From a virus: DNA of 38,438 nt. The stretch lies in IMG/VR virus record IMGVR_UViG_3300048589_000170, positions 1-38,438 of that record. One strand, 5' to 3'. Made by a program: the position numbers and the translations under genes. This document shows positions 1-5,846 of the stretch, in pieces; the stretch's first letter is position 1, and each line of letters begins with the position of its first letter. A model generated the notes under the pieces. It did not search any database, had not been told where the DNA came from, and was given only the letters and a program-made list of their open reading frames with translations.

Positions 1-210
1 GCCCCGGCCCGCGTCACCCAGGTGCGGCAGTTGCCGGTTCACGCCCCGGCCCGCGTCACCCAGGTGCGGCAGTTGCCGGTTCACGCCCCGGCCCGCGTCA
101 CCCAGGTGCGGCAGTTGCCGGTTCACGCCCCGGCCCGCGTCACCCAGGTGCGGCAGTTTCCGGTTCACGCCCAGGCCCGCGTCACCCAGGTGCGGCAGTT
201 GCCGGGCATC
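1..210 (-). repeat. Five 42-bp tandem repeats coding a 14-residue repeat
   Basis: Units lie at 1-42, 43-84, 85-126, 127-168 and 169-210. The first three are identical; the fourth has one change (Q to K) and the fifth differs at both ends. On the minus strand each unit codes VNRQLPHLGDAGRG, so the array is an in-frame insert in the middle of the DNA adenine methylase. The unit length is a multiple of three, so slippage keeps the frame open. The copy number cannot be trusted, because the contig ends lie inside the same repeat. Confidence 0.95.
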
Positions 211-666
211 CACCAGCTTCTCACCGTCATGCACCCACGGGCCGGTTCCGCTGCACCAACCCGAGCCGATCCAGTTGCACGCGCCCCAGCACCACCAGCC
301 GGCAATCTTGGCGTCGTAGTAGTCCGGGTCGGCCTCAAGCCGCTGCAGTAGCCCTGGCGCATTGCGCACCAGCCACGAGTGCCGCGCAATCAGATCTGCC
401 TCGTTCGTGGGCCAGTCAACATGCCGTGCCACCTCTGCCGCATCCAGCGACACCGCGCGCCAGAAGTTCGCCACAAAGCCATCCGCATCGTTGATCGTTT
501 CCACCTTGCCTACGTTCGGGCGTCCCAGCAGCATGGCGGCCGAACCAGCGAACGGCTCCACGTAGTTCTCGGGGTCGCCCAACGCGGCCCACACTGTCTC
601 GCACGCCAGCGACTTCCCGCCAAAGTAGGGGAAGGGTGCTGCCAGGGTGCCTGCTACTGACTTCAT
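1..666 (-). CDS. dam: DNA adenine methylase (D12 class), N-terminal part; continues at the right end
   Basis: This codes for a SAM-dependent N6-adenine DNA methyltransferase, which would mark phage DNA, for example against host restriction. Translation starts at the ATG at 666, after GGTGGAG. The motif FPYFGGKS is at residues 12-19 and the SAM-binding EPFAGS at about 37-42. The frame stays open to base 1, giving 222 codons, and continues in frame at 38280 once the 158-base end overlap is removed. The target-recognition region (about residues 153-222) is expanded by five 14-residue repeats. The joined protein would be about 366 residues; D12 methylases are usually 270-300. The gene is the sole content of cassette C1, with attC1 just upstream of its start. 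The family assignment is strong. The number of repeats is uncertain. Confidence 0.93.
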   Translation of the reverse strand, partial: MKSVAGTLAAPFPYFGGKSLACETVWAALGDPENYVEPFAGSAAMLLGRPNVGKVETINDADGFVANFWRAVSLDAAEVARHVDWPTNEADLIARHSWLVRNAPGLLQRLEADPDYYDAKIAGWWCWGACNWIGSGWCSGTGPWVHDGEKLVDARQLPHLGDAGLGVNRKLPHLGDAGRGVNRQLPHLGDAGRGVNRQLPHLGDAGRGVNRQLPHLGDAGRG

Positions 667-686
667 CTGTTCTCCACCAAGAAGTG

Positions 687-744
687 CCCTAACACGTCAT
701 TCCACCGGACGGCCTACGGCCGCCGGTGAATTCCAGCGTTAGGC
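687..744 (+). other. attC1 (58 bp)
   Basis: The left core is CCCTAAC (687-693) and the right core GTTAGGC (738-744). The arms CACCGG-A-CGGCC and GGCCG-CCGGTG pair with one extra A in the left arm and a TA-rich turn between them. This is a textbook attC hairpin, with its top strand on plus. It lies between the methylase start and the stop of the 117-residue gene, whose TAA is formed by the core TTA at 739-741. Confidence 0.9.
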
Positions 745-1092
745 AGCACAGCCCGTGGCCTTCGCAATGGCCTCGCGTGCCTGCTGCACCACGTACTTCA
801 TGCCGGGGTTCGTGCTCGGGCTGTCCATGTCGAATCGGTCGGCGTAGTCGGCGGCAATTTCCCGCAGCGCCATAAGTAGGTCAGGCGCGGCCCCAATCAG
901 CTTCGCATTGGCCTGGTTCTGGTCCGAGTTGTTCACGTTGCTCACACTGGCCACGCGGTAGTAGTTCTCTGCAGCCGGGTCTTTGCTGCCGGCGCTAATG
1001 TCAAAGCGGCCCCACTGCGCATGCTCGCCGCTGGCAGTGCGCCATTCGTCAGCAGTCGCTGTATGCCAAGGCCCTGGTGTGTGGTTGCTCAT
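739..1092 (-). CDS. Small phage protein of the NHTPGPW type (cassette C2)
   Basis: The protein has 117 residues. It starts MSNHTPGPWH and contains the segment NAKLIGAAPDLLMALREIA, a pattern seen in many small phage proteins of unknown function. The ATG at 1092 follows a good ribosome-binding site (GAGGAAA). The TAA stop is supplied by the attC1 core. There are no membrane segments and no catalytic motif that I recognise. The gene fills cassette C2 and is antisense to the cassette's attC polarity, so it depends on the leftward phage operon for expression. Confidence 0.8.
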   Translation of the reverse strand: MSNHTPGPWHTATADEWRTASGEHAQWGRFDISAGSKDPAAENYYRVASVSNVNNSDQNQANAKLIGAAPDLLMALREIAADYADRFDMDSPSTNPGMKYVVQQAREAIAKATGCAA

Positions 1093-1118
1093 ACGTTTCC
1101 TCGTTGTTCAACAGTGCT

Positions 1119-1217
1119 GCCTAACACGTCGCTGCACCTGAGAGCCAACGGCTCCACCTCGGGTGCGTCTGCTTGCTTGGTCACGGCCGTTGTCTCCAGG
1201 TGAGCTAGGCGTTAGGG
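1119..1217 (+). other. attC2 (99 bp)
   Basis: The cores are GCCTAAC (1119-1125) and GTTAGGG (1211-1217). The outer arms CACCTG-A-GAG and CTC-CAGGTG pair with the diagnostic extra A on the left. A second stem, AACGGC with GCCGTT, lies inside. The left flank GTGCTGCCTAA (1114-1124) is complementary to the start of its own cassette C2 (TTAGGCAGCAC, 739-749). Confidence 0.85.
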
Positions 1218-1496
1218 TGCAAAGTGGTACTTCCTTCGCACCGATCTCAAAATCATCTGCTCCAGCGGCAGCCAATCCACATATGGCATGCTGTAGTGCC
1301 ATCGGTGCCATTCGTCCCATTCGGCGCTGTCAATGTCTGGCTCGCTTTCGCAGTCGAGTTCGATTTCGGTTGCAATCCATTCTCCGGTTGCCTCATCGAG
1401 TTCCGTTCCTGCGCCAGCATCAAGCAGCAGACCCCCTCCGCAAATCGGGCATTTGGCCTTAATCCGCAAAGGAGCGCGGTCTTTTGGCCAAAGCAC
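1212..1496 (-). CDS. Small acidic Cys-motif phage protein (cassette C3)
   Basis: This is a protein of about 94 residues. It has a KCPICGGG zinc-ribbon-like knuckle near the start, an acidic middle and a C-terminal YSMPYVDWLPLEQM motif that recurs in small phage proteins. TAA is formed by the attC2 core at 1212-1214. The start is uncertain: no ATG lies between the attC sites in this frame. A GTG at 1496, inside the attC3 left core, or a TTG further in are the candidates; the frame is also open upstream through attC3. The function is unknown. Confidence 0.65.
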   Translation of the reverse strand: MLWPKDRAPLRIKAKCPICGGGLLLDAGAGTELDEATGEWIATEIELDCESEPDIDSAEWDEWHRWHYSMPYVDWLPLEQMILRSVRRKYHFAP

Positions 1497-1576
1497 CCTA
1501 ACATTGCGGTCCAGCGGACGTGCCGCCAGCGTCGCTTCGCTCCTAGTCGTCACTCCGCTGACCTCCAGCGTTAGGC
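1496..1576 (+). other. attC3 (81 bp)
   Basis: The cores are CCCTAAC (1496-1502) and GTTAGGC (1570-1576). The arms CAGCGG-A-CG and CCGCTG pair with the extra A on the left. The inner stem is less regular, with AGCG-TCGCTT-CGCT at its tip. The flank GCACCCTAA (1493-1501) is complementary to the start of C3 (TTAGGGTGC, 1212-1220). The C-terminus of the gene to the right reads 28 bases into this site. Confidence 0.8.
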
Positions 1577-2013
1577 CCCAAGGCCGCTTCCCACGCAGCC
1601 CGCAGCCGCGCAAGGTGCTCGGTGTTCATGTGGCCGTCGTCCAGCAGCCATTCCACCGCCTGCATCAACGGCTTGTGGCGCTCCAGCTCGGCCGCGTAGG
1701 TCTCGGCAGCCTTGCTCCAGGTGTACGCCTCGCGGGCCAGCCGCTCGTTGTCTTCACGCATCCGGCTGCGGCCTTTTGTCAGCCCGTCCCTGGCGTATTG
1801 CAAGTCATGCTTCAGCGCGGCGTTCTCCGCCTCCAGCCTTGCCAGCATCTCGGCCGTAATCGGAAACCAACTCTCAAGGCTGCTGTCCTCGCGCCAGCGC
1901 CGGCCTATCTCAGCATCCTTGCAGTCGCACGGCAGGTATACGGGCTCGCCCCACGGGTGCGTGCCGCCGCTGTCGCGCTCTCCGGTGTCGTTGCACTCAG
2001 GGCAGGTCGTCAT
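1543..2013 (-). CDS. Phage protein with Cys knuckles and coiled coil (cassette C4, second gene)
   Basis: The protein has 156 residues. The N-terminus has CPECNDTG and then CDC, a DnaJ-like zinc-finger pattern. The middle (about residues 50-110) is a charged helical or coiled-coil stretch, and the end reads LLDDGHMNTEHLARLRAAWEAAL. The ATG at 2013 overlaps the stop of the 50-residue gene upstream, suggesting translational coupling. The gene does not stop in its own cassette: it reads through the core at 1570 and ends at 1543 inside attC3, so its last residues depend on the neighbouring cassette. The function is unknown. Confidence 0.75.
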   Translation of the reverse strand: MTTCPECNDTGERDSGGTHPWGEPVYLPCDCKDAEIGRRWREDSSLESWFPITAEMLARLEAENAALKHDLQYARDGLTKGRSRMREDNERLAREAYTWSKAAETYAAELERHKPLMQAVEWLLDDGHMNTEHLARLRAAWEAALGPNAGGQRSDD

Positions 2014-2149
2014 CGTCGTCTTCCTCCGCGTGGTCGTCTAGGTCGAACACTTCGCCACAGGCCGCGCAGCGTTGCAGCCGGTCGTCCTGCGGGTCTTCCT
2101 CGTCATCGAACTGGTACACGGTCTTGCAACCGCACTTTGGGCAGGCCAT
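1997..2149 (-). CDS. 50-residue zinc-ribbon protein (cassette C4, first gene)
   Basis: This short gene starts MACPKCGCKTVY and has a second knuckle, CAACGEVFD, giving a CPxC/CxxC zinc ribbon, followed by a very acidic tail (about residues 36-48). It overlaps the ATG of the next gene by 17 bases. With that gene it makes C4 a two-gene cassette. The role is unknown; small zinc ribbons of this form are common in phage early regions. Confidence 0.7.
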   Translation of the reverse strand: MACPKCGCKTVYQFDDEEDPQDDRLQRCAACGEVFDLDDHAEEDDDDDLP

Positions 2150-2174
2150 CGTCTGCGCGCTCCGGTTGGTTGGG

Positions 2175-2226
2175 GCCTAACACTTCGTTCCAGCCGACCT
2201 ACGGCGGCTGAACTCGGGCGTTCAGC
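2175..2226 (+). other. attC4 (52 bp)
   Basis: The cores are GCCTAAC (2175-2181) and GTTCAGC (2220-2226); the right core departs from GTTRRRY at one base. The arms CAGCCG-A-C and G-CGGCTG carry the extra A. The site resembles the compact aadA-type attC. The flank TTGGGGCCTAA (2170-2180) is complementary to the start of C4 (TTAGGCCCCAA, 1571-1581). Confidence 0.85.
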
Positions 2227-2227
2227 G

Positions 2228-2485
2228 TCAAGGCTGTCCAATCGCGCCGCTTGTCGTTCTGTTCCGGCCTTCGACTACGCCACCATCCCCGCGCTTCGGT
2301 TTTCCGCCGCACTTCTCGCGCGGTCCATTGCAGCCCCAGCATGGGTTGTCACCTGCCTGAACTACTGCCATCACCGTCATGCCCCCAAGCAAGCAGTTTT
2401 GGGGCACGTAGCCCTGCATCTTCGCCATCCCGAGCAGGTGGTCATCTCGGTCGGACTTGCCCTGTTCAAAGTAGTGCACTTTCAT
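2228..2485 (-). CDS. Small cysteine-containing phage protein (cassette C5)
   Basis: This is an 85-residue protein starting MKVHYFEQGKSDRDD. It has a central CWGCNGPREKCGG motif that could bind a metal, and a Gly/Lys/Arg-rich tail. The start at 2485 is chosen because AGGAG lies eight bases upstream; an upstream ATG at 2524 lies in attC5 without such a site. The stop is just inside the C5 boundary. The function is unknown. Confidence 0.7.
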   Translation of the reverse strand: MKVHYFEQGKSDRDDHLLGMAKMQGYVPQNCLLGGMTVMAVVQAGDNPCWGCNGPREKCGGKPKRGDGGVVEGRNRTTSGAIGQP

Positions 2486-2510
2486 CGTTCGTTCTCCTGT
2501 GTAAGTTGCC

Positions 2511-2579
2511 GCCGAACCAGCCAATCAAGCGGACAGTCAGCCGGGTACGTCTGCCTGCCGCTTATCGGCGGCGTTATGC
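2511..2579 (+). other. attC5 (69 bp, degenerate left core)
   Basis: The right core is GTTATGC (2573-2579). The arms AAGCGG-A-CAG and CTG-CCGCTT pair with the extra A. The left core GCCGAAC (2511-2517) has one mismatch to RYYYAAC, as does the start of its own cassette (TTCAGC), so both ends of C5 are off-consensus in a nearly matching way. Confidence 0.7.
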
Positions 2580-3194
2580 AGCAACAGCCGGCGTGCCAGC
2601 TTTCTGCGCGTCATAGGTGGCAATGGCCCACTCCAGCGCGTGGCAGCACCACAGAAAGCGGTGCGTCCACACCTTGCAGTCGCGCTCCCAGTCTTGGAAG
2701 CGGAAGCCGTCGTGCTCGAACTCCCACAGCGCCACCCAGGCGTGGTGCTCGCTGTCTTCGGCGGCGGCGCACACCTGTTCGTCAATCTCGCTCCACAGCG
2801 CAGCCTTCCGCGCCTCGGGCCAATCTTCATCGTCGCTGGTGTGTTGGTCGAAGTAGTCGCGCACCTCCGCGCGGAACTTCTTTTCGCTCCACTCGCGCAC
2901 GCCGTCGCCCTTGTCGCTGGCTTCCAGCTTCTCGGCCCAGTACCGCAGGTCAATGCGGTACTGGCCGCGGCTCTCGCCGCGCCGGAAGAACTGGAACATG
3001 TCCTCCAGCCGCCGGAAAACGTATGTGCCCATGTCGCCCGTGTAGCAGAGGTAGCCCGGCCAGGTCAGCAAGTCGAAGTGCATGCACATCGTGTTCGGTC
3101 GCTTGAACCGCAGGTGTCGGCTCACGCCGTCGTCGCGGATCACCTGCATCTGGTGCTGGGCAATGTCGCCAGTGAATTGGTCTGCAAAGGTCAT
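2574..3194 (-). CDS. Phage protein with DMGTYVFRR motif (cassette C6)
   Basis: This is a 206-residue soluble protein rich in aromatic and acidic residues. It contains the segment DMGTYVFRRLEDMFQFFR (about residues 54-71), which I associate with conserved phage proteins of unknown function. The ATG at 3194 follows GGTGGAG, the same leader motif as the methylase. TAA is supplied by the attC5 right core. No catalytic motif is visible. It is the largest complete gene of the array. Confidence 0.8.
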   Translation of the reverse strand: MTFADQFTGDIAQHQMQVIRDDGVSRHLRFKRPNTMCMHFDLLTWPGYLCYTGDMGTYVFRRLEDMFQFFRRGESRGQYRIDLRYWAEKLEASDKGDGVREWSEKKFRAEVRDYFDQHTSDDEDWPEARKAALWSEIDEQVCAAAEDSEHHAWVALWEFEHDGFRFQDWERDCKVWTHRFLWCCHALEWAIATYDAQKAGTPAVAA

Positions 3195-3216
3195 CGTGTT
3201 TCTCCACCAAGTTGCT

Positions 3217-3278
3217 GCATAACACTTCGCTCAAGCGGGACGCCCGCAAGCGGGCGCCTCTTAGCTCAAGCGTTATGC
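3217..3278 (+). other. attC6 (62 bp)
   Basis: The cores GCATAAC (3217-3223) and GTTATGC (3272-3278) are exact complements. The inner stem CGCCCGC-AA-GCGGGCG is perfect, and the outer arms pair imperfectly around an extra A. The spacing and the words CTTCGCTCAAGCG and TAGCTCAAGCG closely resemble classical 59-base elements. The flank is complementary to the start of its own cassette C6 over 12 bases. Confidence 0.9.
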
Positions 3279-3644
3279 AGCACCAATTACCCACTCGGCA
3301 GGCAGCGCAGCCTTTGCCGTGCGGATCAGGTCTTCCATCGACCATTGGTCGGGCCGCGATCCATCGTCAACGTCCATTTGCAGCCTGCGCACAATGCAAT
3401 CCAGTGCGGCGGCCATCGCTGGCGCTGCGGCGGCCAGCTTAGCACTGGCAAGCGCGCGTTGCCCAACCTCTGAGTGCTCCGGGAAACTCGGCCCGTACAC
3501 AAAGCCCACCGGCTCAGTGCCAGGGCCGCGCTGCAAGCCAAACAGCAGCGGGTCGTCGTTGCCCGTCACCCACGGCCCAAGGCGCTGCATAACTGTCGGT
3601 TCAACTTGACCCGCAAGGGCGGGCGGCAGTGTGGCGTTACTCAT
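3273..3644 (-). CDS. Small phage protein (cassette C7), start codon inside attC7
   Basis: This is a 123-residue protein. The C-terminal half has the ASAKLAAAAPAMAAALDCIVRRL pattern, broken here by AAAP, which resembles the LIAAAPDLL motif of small phage proteins. The ATG at 3644 has an ideal AGGAG site, and both lie in the apical loop of the attC7 hairpin; the first 17 or so codons form one arm. TAA comes from the attC6 core. The function is unknown. Confidence 0.75.
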   Translation of the reverse strand: MSNATLPPALAGQVEPTVMQRLGPWVTGNDDPLLFGLQRGPGTEPVGFVYGPSFPEHSEVGQRALASAKLAAAAPAMAAALDCIVRRLQMDVDDGSRPDQWSMEDLIRTAKAALPAEWVIGAA

Positions 3645-3688
3645 GCTTCTCCTAGCGCCCTTGCGGGCAAGTTAACCTAGCGTTAGGC
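3587..3688 (+). other. attC7 (102 bp), last site of the array
   Basis: The cores are GCATAAC (3587-3593) and GTTAGGC (3682-3688). The arms AACTTG-A-CCCGCAAGGGCG and CGCCCTTGCGGGCAAGTT pair over 18 bp with a single extra A on the left. The loop holds the ribosome-binding site and start codon of the C7 gene on the other strand. Right of this core the ordinary phage operon resumes. Confidence 0.9.
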
Positions 3689-3982
3689 CCGCGGATCTCG
3701 CCCCCCCCAAAGCACTCGCACCCGCTCCCAATCATCTCGGTCACAGTCCCACCCGAGTGGCTTGTACTGGTTTCCGGCCGCGCGCGCTCGGTCGTCGGCC
3801 TCAAATGCCTCTTCAACATCCCGGCGGATGACGTCCTGCGCTTTGGCGCTGATGTTCAGCCACTGGTCTATCAACCAGTCCTTGCAATCGCCGACGATGT
3901 AGCTCTTCCGACCCAAGCAATAGCGCACGGCGGCGACCGCCATCAGGTCACCGCGTCCGTAGTGTTTCTTTCTGCGGGTCAC
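3683..3982 (-). CDS. Phage early protein, unknown function
   Basis: This is a 99-residue basic-then-acidic protein (starts MTRRKKHYGRGDLMAVAAV). It overlaps the preceding gene by four bases (ATGA at 3979-3982), so it is part of the backbone operon. Its TAA is formed by the attC7 right core (3682-3688), which marks the right edge of the inserted array. If the array were removed, the core would join 37835 to this gene. No motif is recognised. Confidence 0.75.
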   Translation of the reverse strand: MTRRKKHYGRGDLMAVAAVRYCLGRKSYIVGDCKDWLIDQWLNISAKAQDVIRRDVEEAFEADDRARAAGNQYKPLGWDCDRDDWERVRVLWGGRDPRA

Positions 3983-4254
3983 GATTGATCCTTCATCGCC
4001 TGCACGGCGTTCTCGCTGCCGCTCAAGTACACAGCCGCCAGCGTCTCCTGAAGCGTGGCGCCCGCGTTCACCATGTCCGTGTATATCGACAGGGCGATGC
4101 GCTCAATGCACTCTCGGTGATCGGCTGGCAGGCTGATGCAGGCCATGCCGCGCGGCTTGATGTGGCGCAGCGCAAGCCTCCGGCTGATGTGCAGCGGAGA
4201 TAGGTGTGCGGGCGTCAACGGCCGCGATGTACGGGCGGATGTACGGGCTGCCAT
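3979..4254 (-). CDS. Phage early protein, unknown function
   Basis: This is a 91-residue protein with a basic, Arg/Ser/Thr-rich N-terminus and a helical C-terminal part (ECIERIALSIYTDMVNAGAT). The start at 4254 is chosen because it overlaps the upstream stop (TGATG). An internal ATG at 4146 (MACISLPADHRE) would give a 54-residue product covering only the likely folded part. Confidence 0.65.
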   Translation of the reverse strand: MAARTSARTSRPLTPAHLSPLHISRRLALRHIKPRGMACISLPADHRECIERIALSIYTDMVNAGATLQETLAAVYLSGSENAVQAMKDQS

Positions 4255-4472
4255 CACACCACCTCCCAAGCCGGCACCCATCTCGGCGCCGGCCTGCTGT
4301 TCACGATCGCATCAAACGGCATCGGCACGGTCGCCAGCTCCTCTAGCATCTCCTGCTCGGCCAGCAGCGCAGACAGTTCGTCGCGGCGGCCGACGTGCCA
4401 GCCGAAGTGCTCCCGCAGCGCCTGTATGCGCTCGCGGCCGTGGAGTTCTCGCGCGTATGCAACCGGGATCAT
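4254..4472 (-). CDS. Phage early protein, unknown function
   Basis: This is a 72-residue helical protein. It starts MIPVAYARELHGRERIQAL at 4472, where ATG overlaps the preceding stop as ATGA. No signal, membrane segment or known motif is visible. It is part of the ERF operon. Confidence 0.65.
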   Translation of the reverse strand: MIPVAYARELHGRERIQALREHFGWHVGRRDELSALLAEQEMLEELATVPMPFDAIVNSRPAPRWVPAWEVV

Positions 4473-4678
4473 TTCACGCTCCAAGCATCGGAAGTCGCCT
4501 TGATGCGCGACCGCATTGCAAGGCCCTGAAGCGCAGATCGCAAAGCGGCATCCGGCAGCTTGGTTTGCGCGCGCAGAGACTCAAACGACAATCCGCCGCG
4601 CTTGTTGAGCGCCAGCAGGATTGCGACAGATTCGTCAGACCCTTCGGCAGAGGGCGATAGATCCTGTTCGTACATCAT
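4469..4678 (-). CDS. Small winged-helix-like protein
   Basis: This is a 69-residue protein. The segment SVAILLALNKRGGLSFESLRAQTKLPDAALRSALQGLAM has the spacing of a winged helix-turn-helix. The start at 4678 (or 4675) overlaps the stop of the ERF gene. A role as a regulator or DNA-binding accessory to ERF is possible but not shown. Confidence 0.65.
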   Translation of the reverse strand: MMYEQDLSPSAEGSDESVAILLALNKRGGLSFESLRAQTKLPDAALRSALQGLAMRSRIKATSDAWSVK

Positions 4679-5298
4679 TTCGTTACCGCTCGCGCGTGCG
4701 ACTTGAGTGCGGATCGCACATTGCTTGGGAGCTTTGACCACATATATACCTTTTCCTCATCGGGGAGCTTTTCCATGTCGATACGCTCATGTGCCGACTC
4801 GACGCCGAATGCGCTGAAGTCGTCAATAACGGTAAGCGCCAGTTCGTCCAGCGCGTCCATTCGGTCCTGAGAGATATTGACTGCTTCAAGGTAGTCTGAG
4901 ACGACGCCGCCTTTCTTGGCTGGCTTCTTCGCCGCCGCGTTTCCGTCGTCATCCTCTGGCGCGATGCCGCACGCAGCCATGAGCGAGTACCGGCGAGCGT
5001 AGGTCATGGCAGACCCGTAGCCCTGCGCGTCAGCCTTTGATGCCGGGACGTGCAAAGGACCGCTCGAAAGCATCTCGCCAGACTCGTGCACAAACACCGT
5101 CTCAATCGTGATGCCGGTATCGCAGGCTATGTTGCGCTGCATAAGCGCGATGCCGTTAGCGTTGAGCGAGTCAATGACGGCTTCCACGCACGCTGCGAGG
5201 TCGGCATAGCGCGATTTGAAGTGCGGATTCGTCGCGCTTTTGAGTGCAGGGCCAAAGGCTTTCTGAGCCTTGACCAGTGCGGATGCGATCTTGTCCAT
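4675..5298 (-). CDS. erf: ERF-family single-strand annealing recombinase
   Basis: This is a 207-residue protein with the ERF core: LVKAQKAFGPALKSATNP, then HFKSRYADLAACVEAV and, further on, GYGSAMTYARRYSLMAACGI (about residues 92-111), the family's signature. ERF proteins anneal complementary single strands in phage recombination and genome circularisation (known from P22 Erf). A Lys-rich linker (AAKKPAKKGG) separates a C-terminal acidic domain of unknown role. This is the only recognisable recombinase in the window. It does not cut attC sites, although it could act on repeats. Confidence 0.9.
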   Translation of the reverse strand: MDKIASALVKAQKAFGPALKSATNPHFKSRYADLAACVEAVIDSLNANGIALMQRNIACDTGITIETVFVHESGEMLSSGPLHVPASKADAQGYGSAMTYARRYSLMAACGIAPEDDDGNAAAKKPAKKGGVVSDYLEAVNISQDRMDALDELALTVIDDFSAFGVESAHERIDMEKLPDEEKVYMWSKLPSNVRSALKSHARAVTK

Positions 5299-5308
5299 GA
5301 TGATGGTC

Positions 5309-5416
5309 CTAGAACGGCAGCCGACGCACCGCGATGCGCCAGGCGGTTGACAGCGCGTACAGCTTCGGATGGTGGCGCCTGTACATACGGTAAATGGTGA
5401 TGAATTCGCGGATCAT
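5309..5416 (-). CDS. 35-residue basic phage protein
   Basis: The start is at 5416, where ATG overlaps the upstream stop (ATGA). The product is a short, basic, aromatic peptide (starts MIREFITIYRMYRRHHP) of a type often found in phage early operons. It is perhaps amphipathic and membrane-associated. The function is unknown. Confidence 0.6.
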   Translation of the reverse strand: MIREFITIYRMYRRHHPKLYALSTAWRIAVRRLPF

Positions 5417-5586
5417 TGGTGCACCCATGCGATAAGGATGGCGCATCCTACGGCGGCCGCAACAATCGCGATAGCTAGGACAAACCCTAACGCCGCGTCC
5501 CACAGGTCAACCTGTTCGGCGCGGCAAAGGTCCGGCGTAGGGCACTCTTTGCGGCCTTGGTTGCAGTCGGCTGAACAGTGGATCAC
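5413..5586 (-). CDS. 57-residue membrane protein with N-terminal cysteines
   Basis: The GTG at 5586 overlaps the upstream stop as GTGA, and the stop overlaps the next ATG as ATGA, so both limits are well supported. Residues 4-23 hold four Cys in the pattern HCSADCNQGRKECPTPDLC, followed by a single hydrophobic segment (ALGFVLAIAIVAAAVGCAIL). The Cys pattern followed by a transmembrane helix recurs in small phage proteins. The function is unknown. A TAGG-ACAAA-CCCTA operator-like word lies inside the gene at 5476-5489. Confidence 0.7.
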   Translation of the reverse strand: MIHCSADCNQGRKECPTPDLCRAEQVDLWDAALGFVLAIAIVAAAVGCAILIAWVHQ

Positions 5587-5846
5587 GGTTCTTCCCCGGC
5601 GTGAACAAGCGCCACATTCGCGATTTTCACAAGCCGCATAGCGTCATCATCGCCACCGGCTGCGGACTCTGGAATGCACGAAAGGTAGTCTCTGCACTGG
5701 CGCAATGCGTCGATGAGCCTTGCTTTCTCCGCCATGAGCGTTTTACGATGCCTGTCGTATCTGTCTCGCTCGCTGATGATGCGGTTAATCTCAGACTCAA
5801 CGTCATCAAGTTGCGAGAGAATGCGCGCGCCGATATTGAATGTCAT
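5583..5846 (-). CDS. Coiled-coil phage protein
   Basis: This is an 87-residue protein, starting MTFNIGARILSQLDD at 5846 (ATGA overlap with the gene upstream). Residues 10-55 form a charged helix (DVESEINRIISERDRYDRH) likely to be a coiled coil. The function is unknown. Confidence 0.65.
   Translation of the reverse strand: MTFNIGARILSQLDDVESEINRIISERDRYDRHRKTLMAEKARLIDALRQCRDYLSCIPESAAGGDDDAMRLVKIANVALVHAGEEP

Larger units (their letters stand above)
1..3688 (+). mobile_element. Integron-type gene cassette array, main part (cassettes C1 end to C7)
   Basis: Seven attC-like sites delimit seven cassettes; the array continues from 37835 round the genome end. With the cut placed between G and TT of GTTRRRY, the units are C1 (37836 round the origin to 738), C2 739-1211, C3 1212-1570, C4 1571-2220, C5 2221-2573, C6 2574-3272 and C7 3273-3682. 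The attC polarity is plus, because the extra unpaired A is always in the left arm of the plus strand, while every cassette gene is on minus. Cassette starts are complementary to the RYYYAAC flank of the same cassette's attC, for example TTATGCAGCAAC at 2574 and GTTGCTGCATAA at 3211-3222. No integron integrase gene is present, so this resembles a CALIN (cluster of attC sites lacking an integrase) carried by a phage. The sites are seen directly; mobility is inferred. Confidence 0.85.

Noticed and set aside
1-210. Tandem 42-bp repeats as a CRISPR array
   Set aside because: The units abut without spacers and are in frame with the methylase.
1333-3473. Long plus-strand open frames across the cassette array
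   Set aside because: They run through several attC sites and antisense to genes with good ribosome-binding sites; the composition is typical of shadow frames.
4675-5298. ERF protein as the recombinase that moves cassettes
   Set aside because: ERF anneals single strands and has no tyrosine-recombinase motif; attC recombination needs an IntI-type integrase, which I do not find in the window.
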